In this document: piece after piece, positions 17,330 through 26,894 of the stretch
Layout: each line of letters opens with the position of its first letter
Position numbering within the stretch: position 1 is the first letter of the stretch
Assembly: GCF_027924665.1 (NCBI RefSeq)
Contig: NZ_AP027043.1
Span: 992,001 to 1,056,000 of the forward strand
Direction of reading: 5' to 3'
DNA: 64,000 nucleotides
Source: Flavobacterium sp. GSB-24
GTDB lineage: Bacteria > Bacteroidota > Bacteroidia > Flavobacteriales > Flavobacteriaceae
The notes under the pieces: generated by a model
Database searches by the model: none
What the model saw: only the letters and a program-made list of their open reading frames with translations
What the model was told of the DNA's origin: nothing
Program-made: the position numbers and the translations under genes

Positions 17330-18310
17330 ATGAGTACAAAAGTACCCCACAATTCAGAAGATCAAGAGATTGATTTATCCCAGATTTCACAAAAGATAAG
17401 CAATTTTTTGGAATCTCTTAAAATTTCTATTTTTAATGGAATTCAGTTTTTTGTGCAAAACTGGATTATTGTTTTAGTATTAGTTGTGGCTGGTTTTGTT
17501 GTTGGAATGATTTTAGATAAAACGCAGAAAAAATATCAGCATCAACTTATAGTATCGCCAAATTTTGGAAGTACTGATTATTTGTATTCTAAAATTGATC
17601 TGATTGATTCTAAAATTAAAGAAAAAGATACATTATTCTTGAAGAATACTTTAGGAATTGAAAAACCTAATGATGTAAAATCTATAGAAATTAAACCTAT
17701 TGCAGATGTTTATAATTTTATTCAAAATAAGCCTGAAAATTTTGAATTGATCAAATTGATGGCAGAAGATGGTGATATCAATAAGGTTCTTCAAGAAAAT
17801 ATTACAAGTAAAAATTATACTTATCAAACGATAATTTTAGTTACAAACAGCAAAACATCTGAAGATAAACTCATTAAACCACTTTTGACGTATTTTAATG
17901 ATTCCGATCACTTTAATAAAATACAAAAGCAGATTTACAAGAATGTAGAGTTAAAAATGAAACAAAATGATACTATAATCAAACAGATAGATGGTGTTTT
18001 AAATAATTTTTCTAAATCTACAAATAATAGTGCTAAAAGCGATAAACTGGTGTACTATAATGAAAATACGCAGTTAAATGATATTATTAAAACAAAAGAG
18101 ACATTGATTAACGAACAGGGAAATCATAAAATTGAACTGATAAGTTATGATAAGATTATAAAAGAAAACAGTGTCGTGCTAAACAAAGAGTCTGAAGTAT
18201 TTCAAGGACGTTTAAAAATTATCTTACCCTTAGCTTTTATTTTAGGATTTATTTTGCTTCGAATCTTTATTAGTTTTTATAGAAACCAATCACGTATTTT
18301 GACTGTTTAA
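17330..18310 (+). CDS. Wzz-like two-helix membrane protein
   Basis: This 326-residue protein has one membrane helix near residues 47-65 (IIVLVLVVAGFVVGMIL) and a second near 295-312 (ILPLAFILGFILLRIFI), with a 230-residue, coiled-coil-rich region between them that should lie in the periplasm. This is the topology of Wzz/polysaccharide co-polymerases, which set polysaccharide chain length. The sequence match to Wzz is weak. It starts immediately after the DUF6909 stop, and the polysaccharide locus begins about 650 bases downstream. Confidence 0.55.
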   Translation: MSTKVPHNSEDQEIDLSQISQKISNFLESLKISIFNGIQFFVQNWIIVLVLVVAGFVVGMILDKTQKKYQHQLIVSPNFGSTDYLYSKIDLIDSKIKEKDTLFLKNTLGIEKPNDVKSIEIKPIADVYNFIQNKPENFELIKLMAEDGDINKVLQENITSKNYTYQTIILVTNSKTSEDKLIKPLLTYFNDSDHFNKIQKQIYKNVELKMKQNDTIIKQIDGVLNNFSKSTNNSAKSDKLVYYNENTQLNDIIKTKETLINEQGNHKIELISYDKIIKENSVVLNKESEVFQGRLKIILPLAFILGFILLRIFISFYRNQSRILTV

Positions 18311-18337
18311 AATTTTCAGATTATTAATCAAAAAAAT

Positions 18338-18345
18338 TACATTTG
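18338..18345 (+). promoter_or_regulatory. -7 promoter box of lipoprotein gene
   Basis: TACATTTG matches TAnnTTTG 15 bases before the ATG at 18361. It overlaps the alternative TTG start at 18343, which supports the ATG as the true start. Confidence 0.45.
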
Positions 18346-18360
18346 TCAAAAATTAAAATA

Positions 18361-18897
18361 ATGAATAATAAATCTATCTTAATAAATTTAATTGCTCTTG
18401 TATGTTTCATTTCTTGTAAAAATAAAGAAGTACAAGAACCCGTAGAAGAGGTTAAAGCAAATACTTTTGATGTAATTGTTGATTTAAACATACAAAAAGA
18501 TGATGAATTAATTCTTTTTTACAAGGATGCATCAATAGCGTATTTTGATGAGAAGAACACGGTTTATAATGGCGTAAAAGGAAAATCAGAAGCACAAACG
18601 GTTACTTTTAGTATTCCTGAAGGAATTTTACCAAACGATATTCGTTTTGATATAAGTTCTAAAAAAGACCAGCAGCCAATAAAAATCAATTCGATAGCAT
18701 TGAGCTACAGCGGCAGAACTTTTAAAATTGAACAAAGAGATTTATTAAAATATTTTACTCCAAATGAGTTTATAAATTTTGATGAAGCAACAGGCACAGC
18801 TTCTTTTACAGAAAAAGAGGGTAATTATGACCCAATTTTTAATACAAAACCGGCAATATATGTTGAGCTTGAAAAAATAGAAAACACCAAATTATAG
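18361..18897 (+). CDS. Putative lipoprotein
   Basis: I take the ATG at 18361, giving 178 residues that begin MNNKSILINLIALVCFISCKNK. This is a short signal peptide with a lipobox (F-I-S-C), so acylation at Cys19 is likely. The mature part is mostly beta strand by eye (FDVIVDLNIQKDDELILFYKD, IYVELEKIE) and resembles no family I can name. It is followed by a hairpin terminator, so it is separate from the polysaccharide genes downstream. It could be a surface or periplasmic lipoprotein. Confidence 0.65.
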   Translation: MNNKSILINLIALVCFISCKNKEVQEPVEEVKANTFDVIVDLNIQKDDELILFYKDASIAYFDEKNTVYNGVKGKSEAQTVTFSIPEGILPNDIRFDISSKKDQQPIKINSIALSYSGRTFKIEQRDLLKYFTPNEFINFDEATGTASFTEKEGNYDPIFNTKPAIYVELEKIENTKL

Positions 18898-18924
18898 CCA
18901 GAAATAGTTATAAGATAAACATAG

Positions 18925-18957
18925 AGGTTAATTCATTATTTATGAGTTAACCTTTTT
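18925..18957 (+). terminator. Terminator after lipoprotein gene
   Basis: An AGGTTAA...TTAACCT stem extended by TCAT/ATGA encloses a short AT loop and is followed by five T. It separates the lipoprotein gene from the flippase gene. Confidence 0.65.
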
Positions 18958-18970
18958 AATATAAAGTATA

Positions 18971-20191
18971 TTGATAATTTTATTTCGTAAATATTTTTTT
19001 CAGCATGCATCGTTGATTGTACTGATGTTTGGAGCATTAAGTTTTTTTGCTTCGAATATTTTTATGAAAGAGATTCTAAGCCCAGAACTTTACGGATACT
19101 TATCTGTTTTTATTACCTATTTTTCTTTTATATATGTGTTTGGAAACTTTGGTACGGAGCAGGTTTTTCTACGTTTTTCTATTCCCGAAACAAAAAATAA
19201 GATAAGTACTCAAAGAACATTACTTTATTTAAGTCTATTTTTTACTCTTTTTTCCGCTTTAACAGGAACATTACTTTTCAAGCATTGGTATAAAGAAATT
19301 ACTATTAATCCTGTTTTTTTATTTTTTTCGAGTTTAAGTATTATCGGATCAACGTTTTTATTCTCCGTATTACGATTAAACTCAAACTTTGTATTATCTC
19401 AGCTTTTGTCAAATAGCTGGAAAATAGGAATGTTTTTTCTTTCAGCAGTATATTTAATTTATAGTTATTCGGACTTCTATTTATTCCTAAATATAATTTC
19501 GTTGATTATGATACTTTCTTTTATTTTTTATCTCTTTTATATCATCAAAAAGATTCAATTTAATTTTAGTATAGAGAGAACAAACAGACAGTTATTTCAA
19601 TCTTCGTTTCATTTTTTTATCTCCATATCTTCTTTCTCCTTAATAATTTTTGCAGATCGTTTTATTGTAGAACATAAATACACATTTGAGAAATTTGGAG
19701 ATTTCTTTTATCTGAGCACTTTCTTTCTGGCGCCATTTTCTATTATTCAAAGCTATATCGGATTCAAACAATTAATTCATTTTAAGACCAATTTTAAAAA
19801 AAGCGATTTTCAACGGTTTTTAAAAAAAGTGATTTTATTTGGCGTTATAATGGCAGTTGGTTTATGCTCAATTACATTTTTAATTCGTTATTTTAAAATA
19901 ATTAATTTTCCTTTCGAACACTATATAAGCATTATTATCTTGTTATTAATTACAGGAATAGTAAGATTATATGCCTCGTCTATAAGCGCGGCATTTGAAG
20001 CAAAAACATCTATTGAAACACTGAGAAAATCGAACTTATTAATTGTTATTATTACAGTCCTGATTTTATTATTTACTTTTATTTTTGTTGATTCGATAGA
20101 GATGATAACTGTAAACATAATTATTGTCTGGTTTTTACGAAGTCTTATTTGTAAACAGTTACTTTATAATCAAATTAAAAACGAGAAGTAA
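18971..20191 (+). CDS. Polysaccharide flippase (Wzx-like)
   Basis: This 406-residue protein has about 12 hydrophobic segments and resembles the Wzx/RfbX polysaccharide biosynthesis family, which flips lipid-linked repeat units across the inner membrane. The frame begins with TTG at 18971; an in-frame ATG is at 19025, inside the first hydrophobic segment, so the TTG start keeps a full first helix. It overlaps the next gene by one base (TAATG) and heads an operon-like run of six genes. Confidence 0.75.
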   Translation: MIILFRKYFFQHASLIVLMFGALSFFASNIFMKEILSPELYGYLSVFITYFSFIYVFGNFGTEQVFLRFSIPETKNKISTQRTLLYLSLFFTLFSALTGTLLFKHWYKEITINPVFLFFSSLSIIGSTFLFSVLRLNSNFVLSQLLSNSWKIGMFFLSAVYLIYSYSDFYLFLNIISLIMILSFIFYLFYIIKKIQFNFSIERTNRQLFQSSFHFFISISSFSLIIFADRFIVEHKYTFEKFGDFFYLSTFFLAPFSIIQSYIGFKQLIHFKTNFKKSDFQRFLKKVILFGVIMAVGLCSITFLIRYFKIINFPFEHYISIIILLLITGIVRLYASSISAAFEAKTSIETLRKSNLLIVIITVLILLFTFIFVDSIEMITVNIIIVWFLRSLICKQLLYNQIKNEK

Positions 20192-21582
20192 TGAAAACGC
20201 CGTTATCAAAAATATATACATTTCTCTTTTATATAGGGCTTTTCTTTTTTTCATTTAATGAATATAAAGGCATTTCTTTTTTGGGTGAATTTAAAACAGA
20301 ATCTGGTGCTCTTTTTTTTCTTTTAGGTTTTTTGGTATTAATTGTTGAAAGTATAGCACAAAAAAAAATATCCATCCCTTATAAAAGCACCCTTTTTCAA
20401 TTATTAGTATTCTTTTTGCTTTGGTGTTTTACAACGACTTTGTTAAATGGAAATACTGTTTTTTCCAATTATTTTAAGCACACTACTGGTTTCAATCGGT
20501 TTTTAAGACAGTATTTTTCTTTGCTTCTTTCTTGTATTGTTTTCTTTTTACTTTACTGGAATGTGATTTATAAAATGAAAGTTTCTGATATTCTTTTTAA
20601 GATTAGAAAGGTTTTTTTACTTTCATTAATTGTTGCATTTGCTTACGGATTTTTAGAAACTCTGGTTGTAATTTTTGGCTTCGGAACTTTTTATCCTGCT
20701 TTAAAATTATTTAGTTATTTGCCTTTTTTAGAAGTTTCCCTTCATTCTGCCGGAAGAATCTCATCTATTGCTTACGAGCCTCCATTTTTGGCTATTTATC
20801 TTATAACCATTTCGGGCTGGATGTTTAGTTATATTCTAACTCATAAAAGCCCATTTAAGTTTCTGCCAGCATTTGCAGTTTTATTTTTAACCTATTTTTC
20901 AGGCTCCAGAACAGGACTTGTTGTAGTTGTTATTCAGCTGTTTGTATTTTGTACTTTTTTGTATAAAGACCCGCGTTTTAAATCTTATATCGTAAAATCT
21001 CTCTTGGGATTTGGATTGGTTTTTTGTTTTTTACTTCTTTTTAATGGAGAGAAAATAGTAAAATCAATAAGTGAAAAAGCCAATTCTTTAGATTTTAAAA
21101 AGAACCTGACCAAAAATGTATCCAATCAGTCAAGATTTGGTATGCAGTATGCGGCATTTCAGGTTTTTCTGGAAAATCCTATTATTGGTGTAGGTTTTGG
21201 ACAACAGGCATATCATATTCGTACCCATTATCCGACCTGGGCAACAAGAAATAACTATGAGTTTGAACTTCTCTATAAAAACAAAAACGAGAGATCTTTT
21301 CCGCCGGGATATAATATTTACACAAGATTGCTTGCCGAAACAGGTTTAATTGGAATTATTTTATTCTTAATGCTGCTTTATTTTTCTTTGCGAGAAGCCA
21401 GCTTACTGCTGAAAAAAGCAAAAGGTGATGAAAAGATTTTATTAATAATTATTTTGATTTCTCTTATCGGACTATATATAAATTGGCTTCAAATCGATAC
21501 TTTTAGAATGTATGGCGTATGGCTGAATTTGGCTGTTTTGATTCGATTGAGATACAAACCATTAAACTTAAGAGATGAATAA
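20191..21582 (+). CDS. O-antigen polymerase/ligase family membrane protein (Wzy-like)
   Basis: This 463-residue protein has about 11 membrane segments and a large extracytoplasmic loop before the last helices. The loop contains NPIIGVGFGQQAYHIRTHYPTW, the typical N-P-x-x-G-x-G-F segment of the Wzy/O-antigen ligase (Wzy_C) family, and PPGYNIYTRLLAETGLIG, matching the family's H/N-x-x-L-x-x-x-x-E-x-G-x-x-G block. It would polymerise or ligate repeat units made by this locus. It overlaps its neighbours on both sides (1 and 8 bases). Confidence 0.78.
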   Translation: MKTPLSKIYTFLFYIGLFFFSFNEYKGISFLGEFKTESGALFFLLGFLVLIVESIAQKKISIPYKSTLFQLLVFFLLWCFTTTLLNGNTVFSNYFKHTTGFNRFLRQYFSLLLSCIVFFLLYWNVIYKMKVSDILFKIRKVFLLSLIVAFAYGFLETLVVIFGFGTFYPALKLFSYLPFLEVSLHSAGRISSIAYEPPFLAIYLITISGWMFSYILTHKSPFKFLPAFAVLFLTYFSGSRTGLVVVVIQLFVFCTFLYKDPRFKSYIVKSLLGFGLVFCFLLLFNGEKIVKSISEKANSLDFKKNLTKNVSNQSRFGMQYAAFQVFLENPIIGVGFGQQAYHIRTHYPTWATRNNYEFELLYKNKNERSFPPGYNIYTRLLAETGLIGIILFLMLLYFSLREASLLLKKAKGDEKILLIIILISLIGLYINWLQIDTFRMYGVWLNLAVLIRLRYKPLNLRDE

Positions 21583-22366
21583 AATTCTGGTTTTAATTCC
21601 ATATTATAATAATATCGAAGGTTTGTTAAAATCTCTAAAATCAATAGATGCAGATGAAAATTTGGATGTATTAATTGTGGATGATGGAAGTACAATAAAA
21701 TTGGAAAAAGAGCTGATTGATGGAAGTTTTAAAGCCAATGGAAAAATCCTTTATAAAATTTCAGAGAAGAATGAAGGAATAGAATCAGCACTGAATCATG
21801 GATTAAAAATAGCTCAGAGTCAACAATACCAATATATTGCGAGATTAGATTGCGGCGATGTTTGTTTGGGCAAAAGATTCCAAATTCAGTCTCAATTTTT
21901 AGAGAAAAACCCTGAAATTAAAATTGTCGGCTCCAACGTATTGGCTGTAGATTGTAACGATAAATTCTTATATGCAATTAATCTTCCTTTAAATCATGAA
22001 GATATAGAAAAGAAAATGTATTTCAATTCAATGCTTATACATCCCGCTATAATGTTTTCTAGTTCAATATTAGACACAATTGGTTATTATCCTACTCAAT
22101 ATAAATCTGCAGAAGATTATGCTTTTTTCTTCACTATTTCGAAGTATTATAAAATGGCAAATATTGCCGAATATCTCACTCAAATAGAGATTAACGAAAA
22201 AGGTATATCATTACAAAAGAGGAAACAACAAGTTTTAAGCAGAATTACTATAATAAAGCAGAATTTTTATTTTGGTTTTTATCCGATCTACGGATTAATT
22301 AGAAATTACATATTATTGATTCTTCCTTATCGTTTTATTTTGTTTCTAAAAAAAGTAAAAAAATGA
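21575..22366 (+). CDS. Glycosyltransferase family 2
   Basis: This 263-residue GT-A fold enzyme has the start ILVLIPYYNNIEGLLKSLKSI, then VLIVDDGS for nucleotide binding and RLDCGDVCLGKRF, in which DCGD takes the place of the metal-binding DxD. It lacks a membrane segment until a hydrophobic C terminus (about 235-258). It adds a sugar to the lipid-linked intermediate; donor unknown. It overlaps the upstream Wzy-like gene by 8 bases and the next gene by 4 (ATGA). Confidence 0.85.
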   Translation: MNKILVLIPYYNNIEGLLKSLKSIDADENLDVLIVDDGSTIKLEKELIDGSFKANGKILYKISEKNEGIESALNHGLKIAQSQQYQYIARLDCGDVCLGKRFQIQSQFLEKNPEIKIVGSNVLAVDCNDKFLYAINLPLNHEDIEKKMYFNSMLIHPAIMFSSSILDTIGYYPTQYKSAEDYAFFFTISKYYKMANIAEYLTQIEINEKGISLQKRKQQVLSRITIIKQNFYFGFYPIYGLIRNYILLILPYRFILFLKKVKK

Positions 22367-23556
22367 AAAGCCTAATCAAGAAGGATCTATATAATTATAC
22401 AGTTTACTTTATGATCTTAGTGCTTTTCTTTTCGAAAGCACTACCTAACATTGGTCTTATTGTATTAACAATTTTATTTTTTATAGACTTTGATTTTAAG
22501 GTATTTAAACCCAATTTTTCTGCAAAAAGTATTCTGTTGTTCTTGTTGCTTTATCTTATAATAAAATCGACATTTTATAATAATTTATCTTTGGACTTTA
22601 GGGTTTATAAAGGATTATTATTACTGTTTTGGATTTATATTCTGTTAAACAAAATTGAAGATATAAAAACTTTAAAAGCAGTTATTCTGATAGGGATTAA
22701 TGCGTGTGTTTTAGTCTCTGTATTTTTAATATCGATATTCTTTTTTCAAACAGGAATTCTGCCTTTTTCTAATACAGCTGAGGTTAATAAGTTACTTCTT
22801 TTAGAGCGTCCGTATATTGGCTTTATTGCTGTGCTTGGTTTTTTGTTAGCATTAGAAAAAGCTATCAGCATATCGAAATGGCGTATTCTTTATATATTTA
22901 ATTCAATCGCTTTATTAGCATTTATTTTATTGATATCAGCCAGAATTTCTATTATCACCATTTTTGTGATTGCTGGAATTTATTTTTTATTTTATTTTAA
23001 AGTAAAATGGTACAATAAGATTCTCTACGCTTTAGCATTAATAATTTTGTTTGCAAGTATAATTATATCCAATAAAAACATTCGCGAACGGTTTTTTATA
23101 AAAAATAATTTTGAAGAATCTTTACAGCAAGCTTCAGATTATGAGCCAAGAATTGTAATTTGGAATTGTGCCTATAAAATGACAAAGCTAGACGATTTTA
23201 ACGCTCTAACAGGTTTTGATGGATATGAAACAATTAAAAATCATTTTCTTGATTGTTATGCATCAAGCATTGAAAATCAATCCAAAAAAGAATATTTTTT
23301 ATCAGAAAAGTTCAATTCGCATAATCAATTCATTGACTTTTATTTAATAGGCGGCATTATAGCATTTCTTTTATTTATTGCTTTTTTTATTAAATTGTTT
23401 TTAGAAGTAAAATTGGATTTTTTTAAAATTGCGACAGCTATTTCTTTTTTGCTTTTTTTTATAGTAGAGAACATATTTTACCGACAATTTGGGTGCTATT
23501 TGTTTGGTATATTTATACTAATTTTGCTGCAGACAAAACCAAATGAAGAAAATTAA
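22363..23556 (+). CDS. Second O-antigen ligase/polymerase-like membrane protein
   Basis: This 397-residue protein has about ten membrane helices and a long soluble loop (about 245-325). The loop ends with FNSHNQFIDFYLIGGIIAFLLF, which matches the H-N-x-(F/L)-x-x-x-x-x-x-G block of the O-antigen ligase (Wzy_C) superfamily. It is thus the second such protein in the operon. One may act as polymerase and the other as ligase, but the sequences do not settle which. It overlaps both neighbours by a few bases. Confidence 0.72.
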   Translation: MKSLIKKDLYNYTVYFMILVLFFSKALPNIGLIVLTILFFIDFDFKVFKPNFSAKSILLFLLLYLIIKSTFYNNLSLDFRVYKGLLLLFWIYILLNKIEDIKTLKAVILIGINACVLVSVFLISIFFFQTGILPFSNTAEVNKLLLLERPYIGFIAVLGFLLALEKAISISKWRILYIFNSIALLAFILLISARISIITIFVIAGIYFLFYFKVKWYNKILYALALIILFASIIISNKNIRERFFIKNNFEESLQQASDYEPRIVIWNCAYKMTKLDDFNALTGFDGYETIKNHFLDCYASSIENQSKKEYFLSEKFNSHNQFIDFYLIGGIIAFLLFIAFFIKLFLEVKLDFFKIATAISFLLFFIVENIFYRQFGCYLFGIFILILLQTKPNEEN

Positions 23557-24667
23557 AATAGCACATGTTCTACATTCAGTAGGAGGAGTTGACGTTTCGT
23601 TGAGACAGATACTTCACAATCTAGATACTATAAATTTTGAAAATATTGTAATTCATAGTGATTCTGACATTAAGGATAATTTTGTAGATAAAGATTCTAA
23701 ACCAGTTGTTGATTATCAGCTGCCAATTTACAGAGAGATTTCTTTTATTGATGATCTAAAAGCAATTTTAAAAGCTTGGAAAATTATTCGTAAAGAAAAA
23801 CCAGATTTAATACACTCACATAGTACTAAAGGAGGTGTAATAGGCAGAGTTGTTGGTTTTTTAACAGGCATAAAAGTTTTGCATACGCCGCAGGCTTTTT
23901 CTTTTTTAAGTGCAGAGGGTAAAACTAAAAAAGCATTTTTTTTAAAAATCGAAAAATTGCTTTCAAAAGGAAATACAGTATTATTGGCTTCTTCACAATC
24001 CGAATTGAACAGAGCGATAAATGAAGTTGGTTTTCCAAAATCAAAAACAAATCTTTTTAACAATGCGATAGAACCAATCGATAAAATTTTAGAATTATCG
24101 ATACCAAAAACATGGCCGGACCAATATCTTTGTACCGTAGGAAGACCATGTTATCAAAAAAATATTGAAGAATTAATAAATGTTCTACATGAAGTTAATA
24201 AAATAGAAGATGTACATTTGGTAATTTTAGGAGTAGGACATCATGCCGATCATCTTAAACAAGTGGAAAATTTAATTGCAAAACTAAATTTAAAAAACAA
24301 CGTCACATTGTTGAACTGGACAACTAGAGAAGATGTTTTAAATATTATTAGTAAATCCAAAATTTATCTTTCTACTGCTAGATATGAAGGACTTCCTTAT
24401 TCTATTATTGAAAGTTTAGCTTTGTCAATTCCGAGTGTGGTATCTGATTGTGATGGAAATAGGGATTTAATTATAAATGATTATAACGGTTATTGCATTA
24501 AAGAAAATAATACAATAGAGTTTAGTCAAAAAATTAGAATTTTACTTCAAGACGAAAAATTGTATAATGAGTTTTCAAAAAATGCAAAAGACACATTTGA
24601 AAAACACCACAACATTTATAAAAAAATAAAGGATCTGGAATCTATTTACAGAGAGCAATTAAAATAA
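23543..24667 (+). CDS. Glycosyltransferase family 4
   Basis: This 374-residue enzyme has the GT-B fold of family GT4. The N-terminal [19 protein letters not shown] and [15 protein letters not shown] fit the acceptor domain. The C-terminal domain has [16 protein letters not shown] and the E-x7-E donor-binding motif [15 protein letters not shown] (near residues 288-302). It resembles WcaA/WbpH-type transferases; the sugar is unknown. It overlaps the previous gene by 14 bases and ends one base before the UDP-glucuronate decarboxylase start. Confidence 0.85.
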   Translation: MKKIKIAHVLHSVGGVDVSLRQILHNLDTINFENIVIHSDSDIKDNFVDKDSKPVVDYQLPIYREISFIDDLKAILKAWKIIRKEKPDLIHSHSTKGGVIGRVVGFLTGIKVLHTPQAFSFLSAEGKTKKAFFLKIEKLLSKGNTVLLASSQSELNRAINEVGFPKSKTNLFNNAIEPIDKILELSIPKTWPDQYLCTVGRPCYQKNIEELINVLHEVNKIEDVHLVILGVGHHADHLKQVENLIAKLNLKNNVTLLNWTTREDVLNIISKSKIYLSTARYEGLPYSIIESLALSIPSVVSDCDGNRDLIINDYNGYCIKENNTIEFSQKIRILLQDEKLYNEFSKNAKDTFEKHHNIYKKIKDLESIYREQLK

Positions 24668-24668
24668 T

Positions 24669-25652
24669 ATGAAAAGAATACTTATCACCGGAGCTGCAGG
24701 ATTTCTAGGATCGCATTTATGTGACAGATTTATCAAAGAAGGATATTTTGTTATTGGAATGGATAATTTAATTACTGGAGATCTTAAAAATATCGAACAC
24801 TTATTCAAGTTAGAAAACTTTGAGTTTTATCATCATGATATTACAAAATTTGTTCATGTTCCAGGTGATTTAGATTATATTTTGCATTTTGCTTCGCCGG
24901 CAAGTCCGATCGATTATTTAAAAATTCCAATTCAGACTTTAAAAGTAGGATCTCTTGGAACGCATAATTTATTAGGATTGGCGAGAGTAAAAAAAGCACG
25001 AATTTTAATTGCGTCAACATCTGAAGTTTATGGAGATCCGTTAGTGCATCCGCAGACCGAAGAATATTACGGAAACGTAAATACAATTGGACCTCGAGGT
25101 GTTTATGATGAAGCAAAACGTTTCCAAGAATCTATAACAATGGCATATCATACTTTTCACGGAGTAGAAACCAGAATCGTGCGTATTTTTAATACTTATG
25201 GACCAAGAATGCGATTAAACGATGGTCGTGTAATTCCGGCATTCATCGGTCAGGCTTTACGTGGTGAAGATTTAACGATTTTTGGCGATGGTTCACAAAC
25301 GCGTTCTTTCTGTTATGTAGACGATCAAGTTGAAGGTATTTTTAGATTATTACATTCAGATTATGTATATCCAGTAAATATTGGAAATCCAGATGAAATT
25401 ACGATTAAAGATTTTGCAGAAGAAATTATAAAACTGACCGGAACAAACCAGAAAGTAGTATATCATCCATTACCAATAAATGATCCATTACAACGTCAGC
25501 CAGACACGACAAAAGCAAAAGAATTGTTAGGCTGGGAAGCAAAAGTAAGTCGTTCTGAAGGAATGAAAATCACTTACGATTATTTCAGGTCACTTTCGAA
25601 AGAAGAACTTTCAAAAGAAGAACACAAAGATTTTTCGAGTTATATAAAATAA
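24669..25652 (+). CDS. UDP-glucuronate decarboxylase (UDP-xylose synthase)
   Basis: This 327-residue short-chain dehydrogenase of the extended NAD-epimerase type converts UDP-glucuronate to UDP-xylose. It shows the NAD-binding [14 protein letters not shown] near the start, the [22 protein letters not shown] block that is distinctive for UXS, the catalytic YDEAKRFQE (Tyr-x-x-x-Lys), and [17 protein letters not shown]. It ends the operon that begins at 18971 and stops at a bidirectional terminator. Its presence suggests that xylose or a related pentose is in the polysaccharide. Confidence 0.88.
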   Translation: MKRILITGAAGFLGSHLCDRFIKEGYFVIGMDNLITGDLKNIEHLFKLENFEFYHHDITKFVHVPGDLDYILHFASPASPIDYLKIPIQTLKVGSLGTHNLLGLARVKKARILIASTSEVYGDPLVHPQTEEYYGNVNTIGPRGVYDEAKRFQESITMAYHTFHGVETRIVRIFNTYGPRMRLNDGRVIPAFIGQALRGEDLTIFGDGSQTRSFCYVDDQVEGIFRLLHSDYVYPVNIGNPDEITIKDFAEEIIKLTGTNQKVVYHPLPINDPLQRQPDTTKAKELLGWEAKVSRSEGMKITYDYFRSLSKEELSKEEHKDFSSYIK

Positions 25653-25689
25653 AAAAAGGGGAAATATTCTAATAATATTTCCCCTTTTT
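25653..25689. terminator. Bidirectional terminator in the polysaccharide locus
   Basis: The stem AAAAAGGGGAAATATT and its complement enclose the loop ctaat, with A and T runs at the ends. It lies between the convergent UXS and GT4 genes and can stop both. Confidence 0.9.
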
Positions 25690-25706
25690 CATTTATAATA
25701 TTTTGC

Positions 25707-26894
25707 TTAAAAAGCATCATTCTCAATTAGATTTTTCATTTGCTGATCCAGATTAAAATTGCTTTTTGCATGCAGAAAAATTGTCTTTTTCATGCTTTGA
25801 ATTTTATCTTTTCCAGTTGCTGAAATCTTTTGCAAAGCGACGTTTAAACCTTCAAAATCCTCCACAGGAACAACCCAGCCTAAATTATTTTCCTCGACAA
25901 TTGATTCTCCTTCGCCACCACCAAAATAAAGAATAGGAAATCCTAAAGCGCTGTATTCAAATATTTTTGAAGGAACAGAACCGTAAATTCTTGTTTTTAG
26001 AGGAACAAGAGCAATGTCTAAACTCATCAGTTTTTCGTGCAGGACATTTCGGTCTAACATTCCGTGAAAGATAATTTTCTGCATCGGATTCTCATTCATA
26101 TAATTTACGATTTGGGCTTTCTCGGCACCATCTCCAAAAATATGCAATTCGATATTCAGATTTTCTAAATTCAATTGTTGAATGAGCTCAAAAACGCCCT
26201 GAGCAACTCCTAACAATCCGGCATAAAACAATTTTATTGGTTCGTTAGAATTATCGTTTTCAGGAATAACATTTTCTATAAAATGATCTGGATAATTGCG
26301 ATATAAAAAGCATTTCTTTTTTGGAAAAATAGAATGAATATGATCAATAATTTCATTAGACTGACCAAAAATATGCGTTGCTTTTTTGTAAATAAAACGT
26401 TCTATAAAAAGAAGCATTTTATGCGAAATACTGTTTTTCTTCAAAACCTGAAGTTCAATGGCAGCAGTTGGCCAAAGATCTGAAACATTCAAAATTATTT
26501 TTTTCCTTTTGATCCATAGAGCAAAAACAGAAACAAAAGACAACAGCAACGGCGGCGATTGTACAATTACTTTTTTAGGTGTTTTAGCAAATAATAAATA
26601 AAAAAACAAAACACTTGAAAACGATAATGTCGAAACAATTCTTTTAAAAATGTTAGAGCTGTTGCTTGGATAAATCCAAAGACGTTTTAAAGTAATATTC
26701 TGAATTTTTTCTGTAACCGAAAATTTGCCTTTATATTCTGGAAAAAGTTCGCCTTTTGGGTAATTTGGAAGAGGAGAAATCACCGAAACTTCATATCCGT
26801 TTTGGTTTAATTTCAAAGCCAATTGTTCAATTCGATTAGCAGCTGCACCTTTTTCAGGAGGATAATAATTGGATATAATTAAAATGTCGTTCAT
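25707..26894 (-). CDS. Glycosyltransferase family 4, WbuB-like
   Basis: This 395-residue GT-B enzyme opens with IISNYYPPEKGAAANRIEQLALKL and SPLPNYPKGELFPEYKGKF, typical of the WbuB/FnlB-associated subgroup that transfers amino sugars early in polysaccharide assembly. LFYAGLLGVAQGV and PSKIFEYSALGFPILYFGGGE form the donor site. It overlaps the wecB gene by one base (TAATG), so the epimerase product or a derivative may be its donor; this is inference. Confidence 0.85.
   Translation of the reverse strand: MNDILIISNYYPPEKGAAANRIEQLALKLNQNGYEVSVISPLPNYPKGELFPEYKGKFSVTEKIQNITLKRLWIYPSNSSNIFKRIVSTLSFSSVLFFYLLFAKTPKKVIVQSPPLLLSFVSVFALWIKRKKIILNVSDLWPTAAIELQVLKKNSISHKMLLFIERFIYKKATHIFGQSNEIIDHIHSIFPKKKCFLYRNYPDHFIENVIPENDNSNEPIKLFYAGLLGVAQGVFELIQQLNLENLNIELHIFGDGAEKAQIVNYMNENPMQKIIFHGMLDRNVLHEKLMSLDIALVPLKTRIYGSVPSKIFEYSALGFPILYFGGGEGESIVEENNLGWVVPVEDFEGLNVALQKISATGKDKIQSMKKTIFLHAKSNFNLDQQMKNLIENDAF

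Noticed and set aside
24841..25116. A 91-codon minus-strand frame inside the UDP-glucuronate decarboxylase gene
   Set aside because: It lies wholly antisense to a clear gene and has no recognisable domain; the same applies to the other antisense frames over tex, atp and purD genes.
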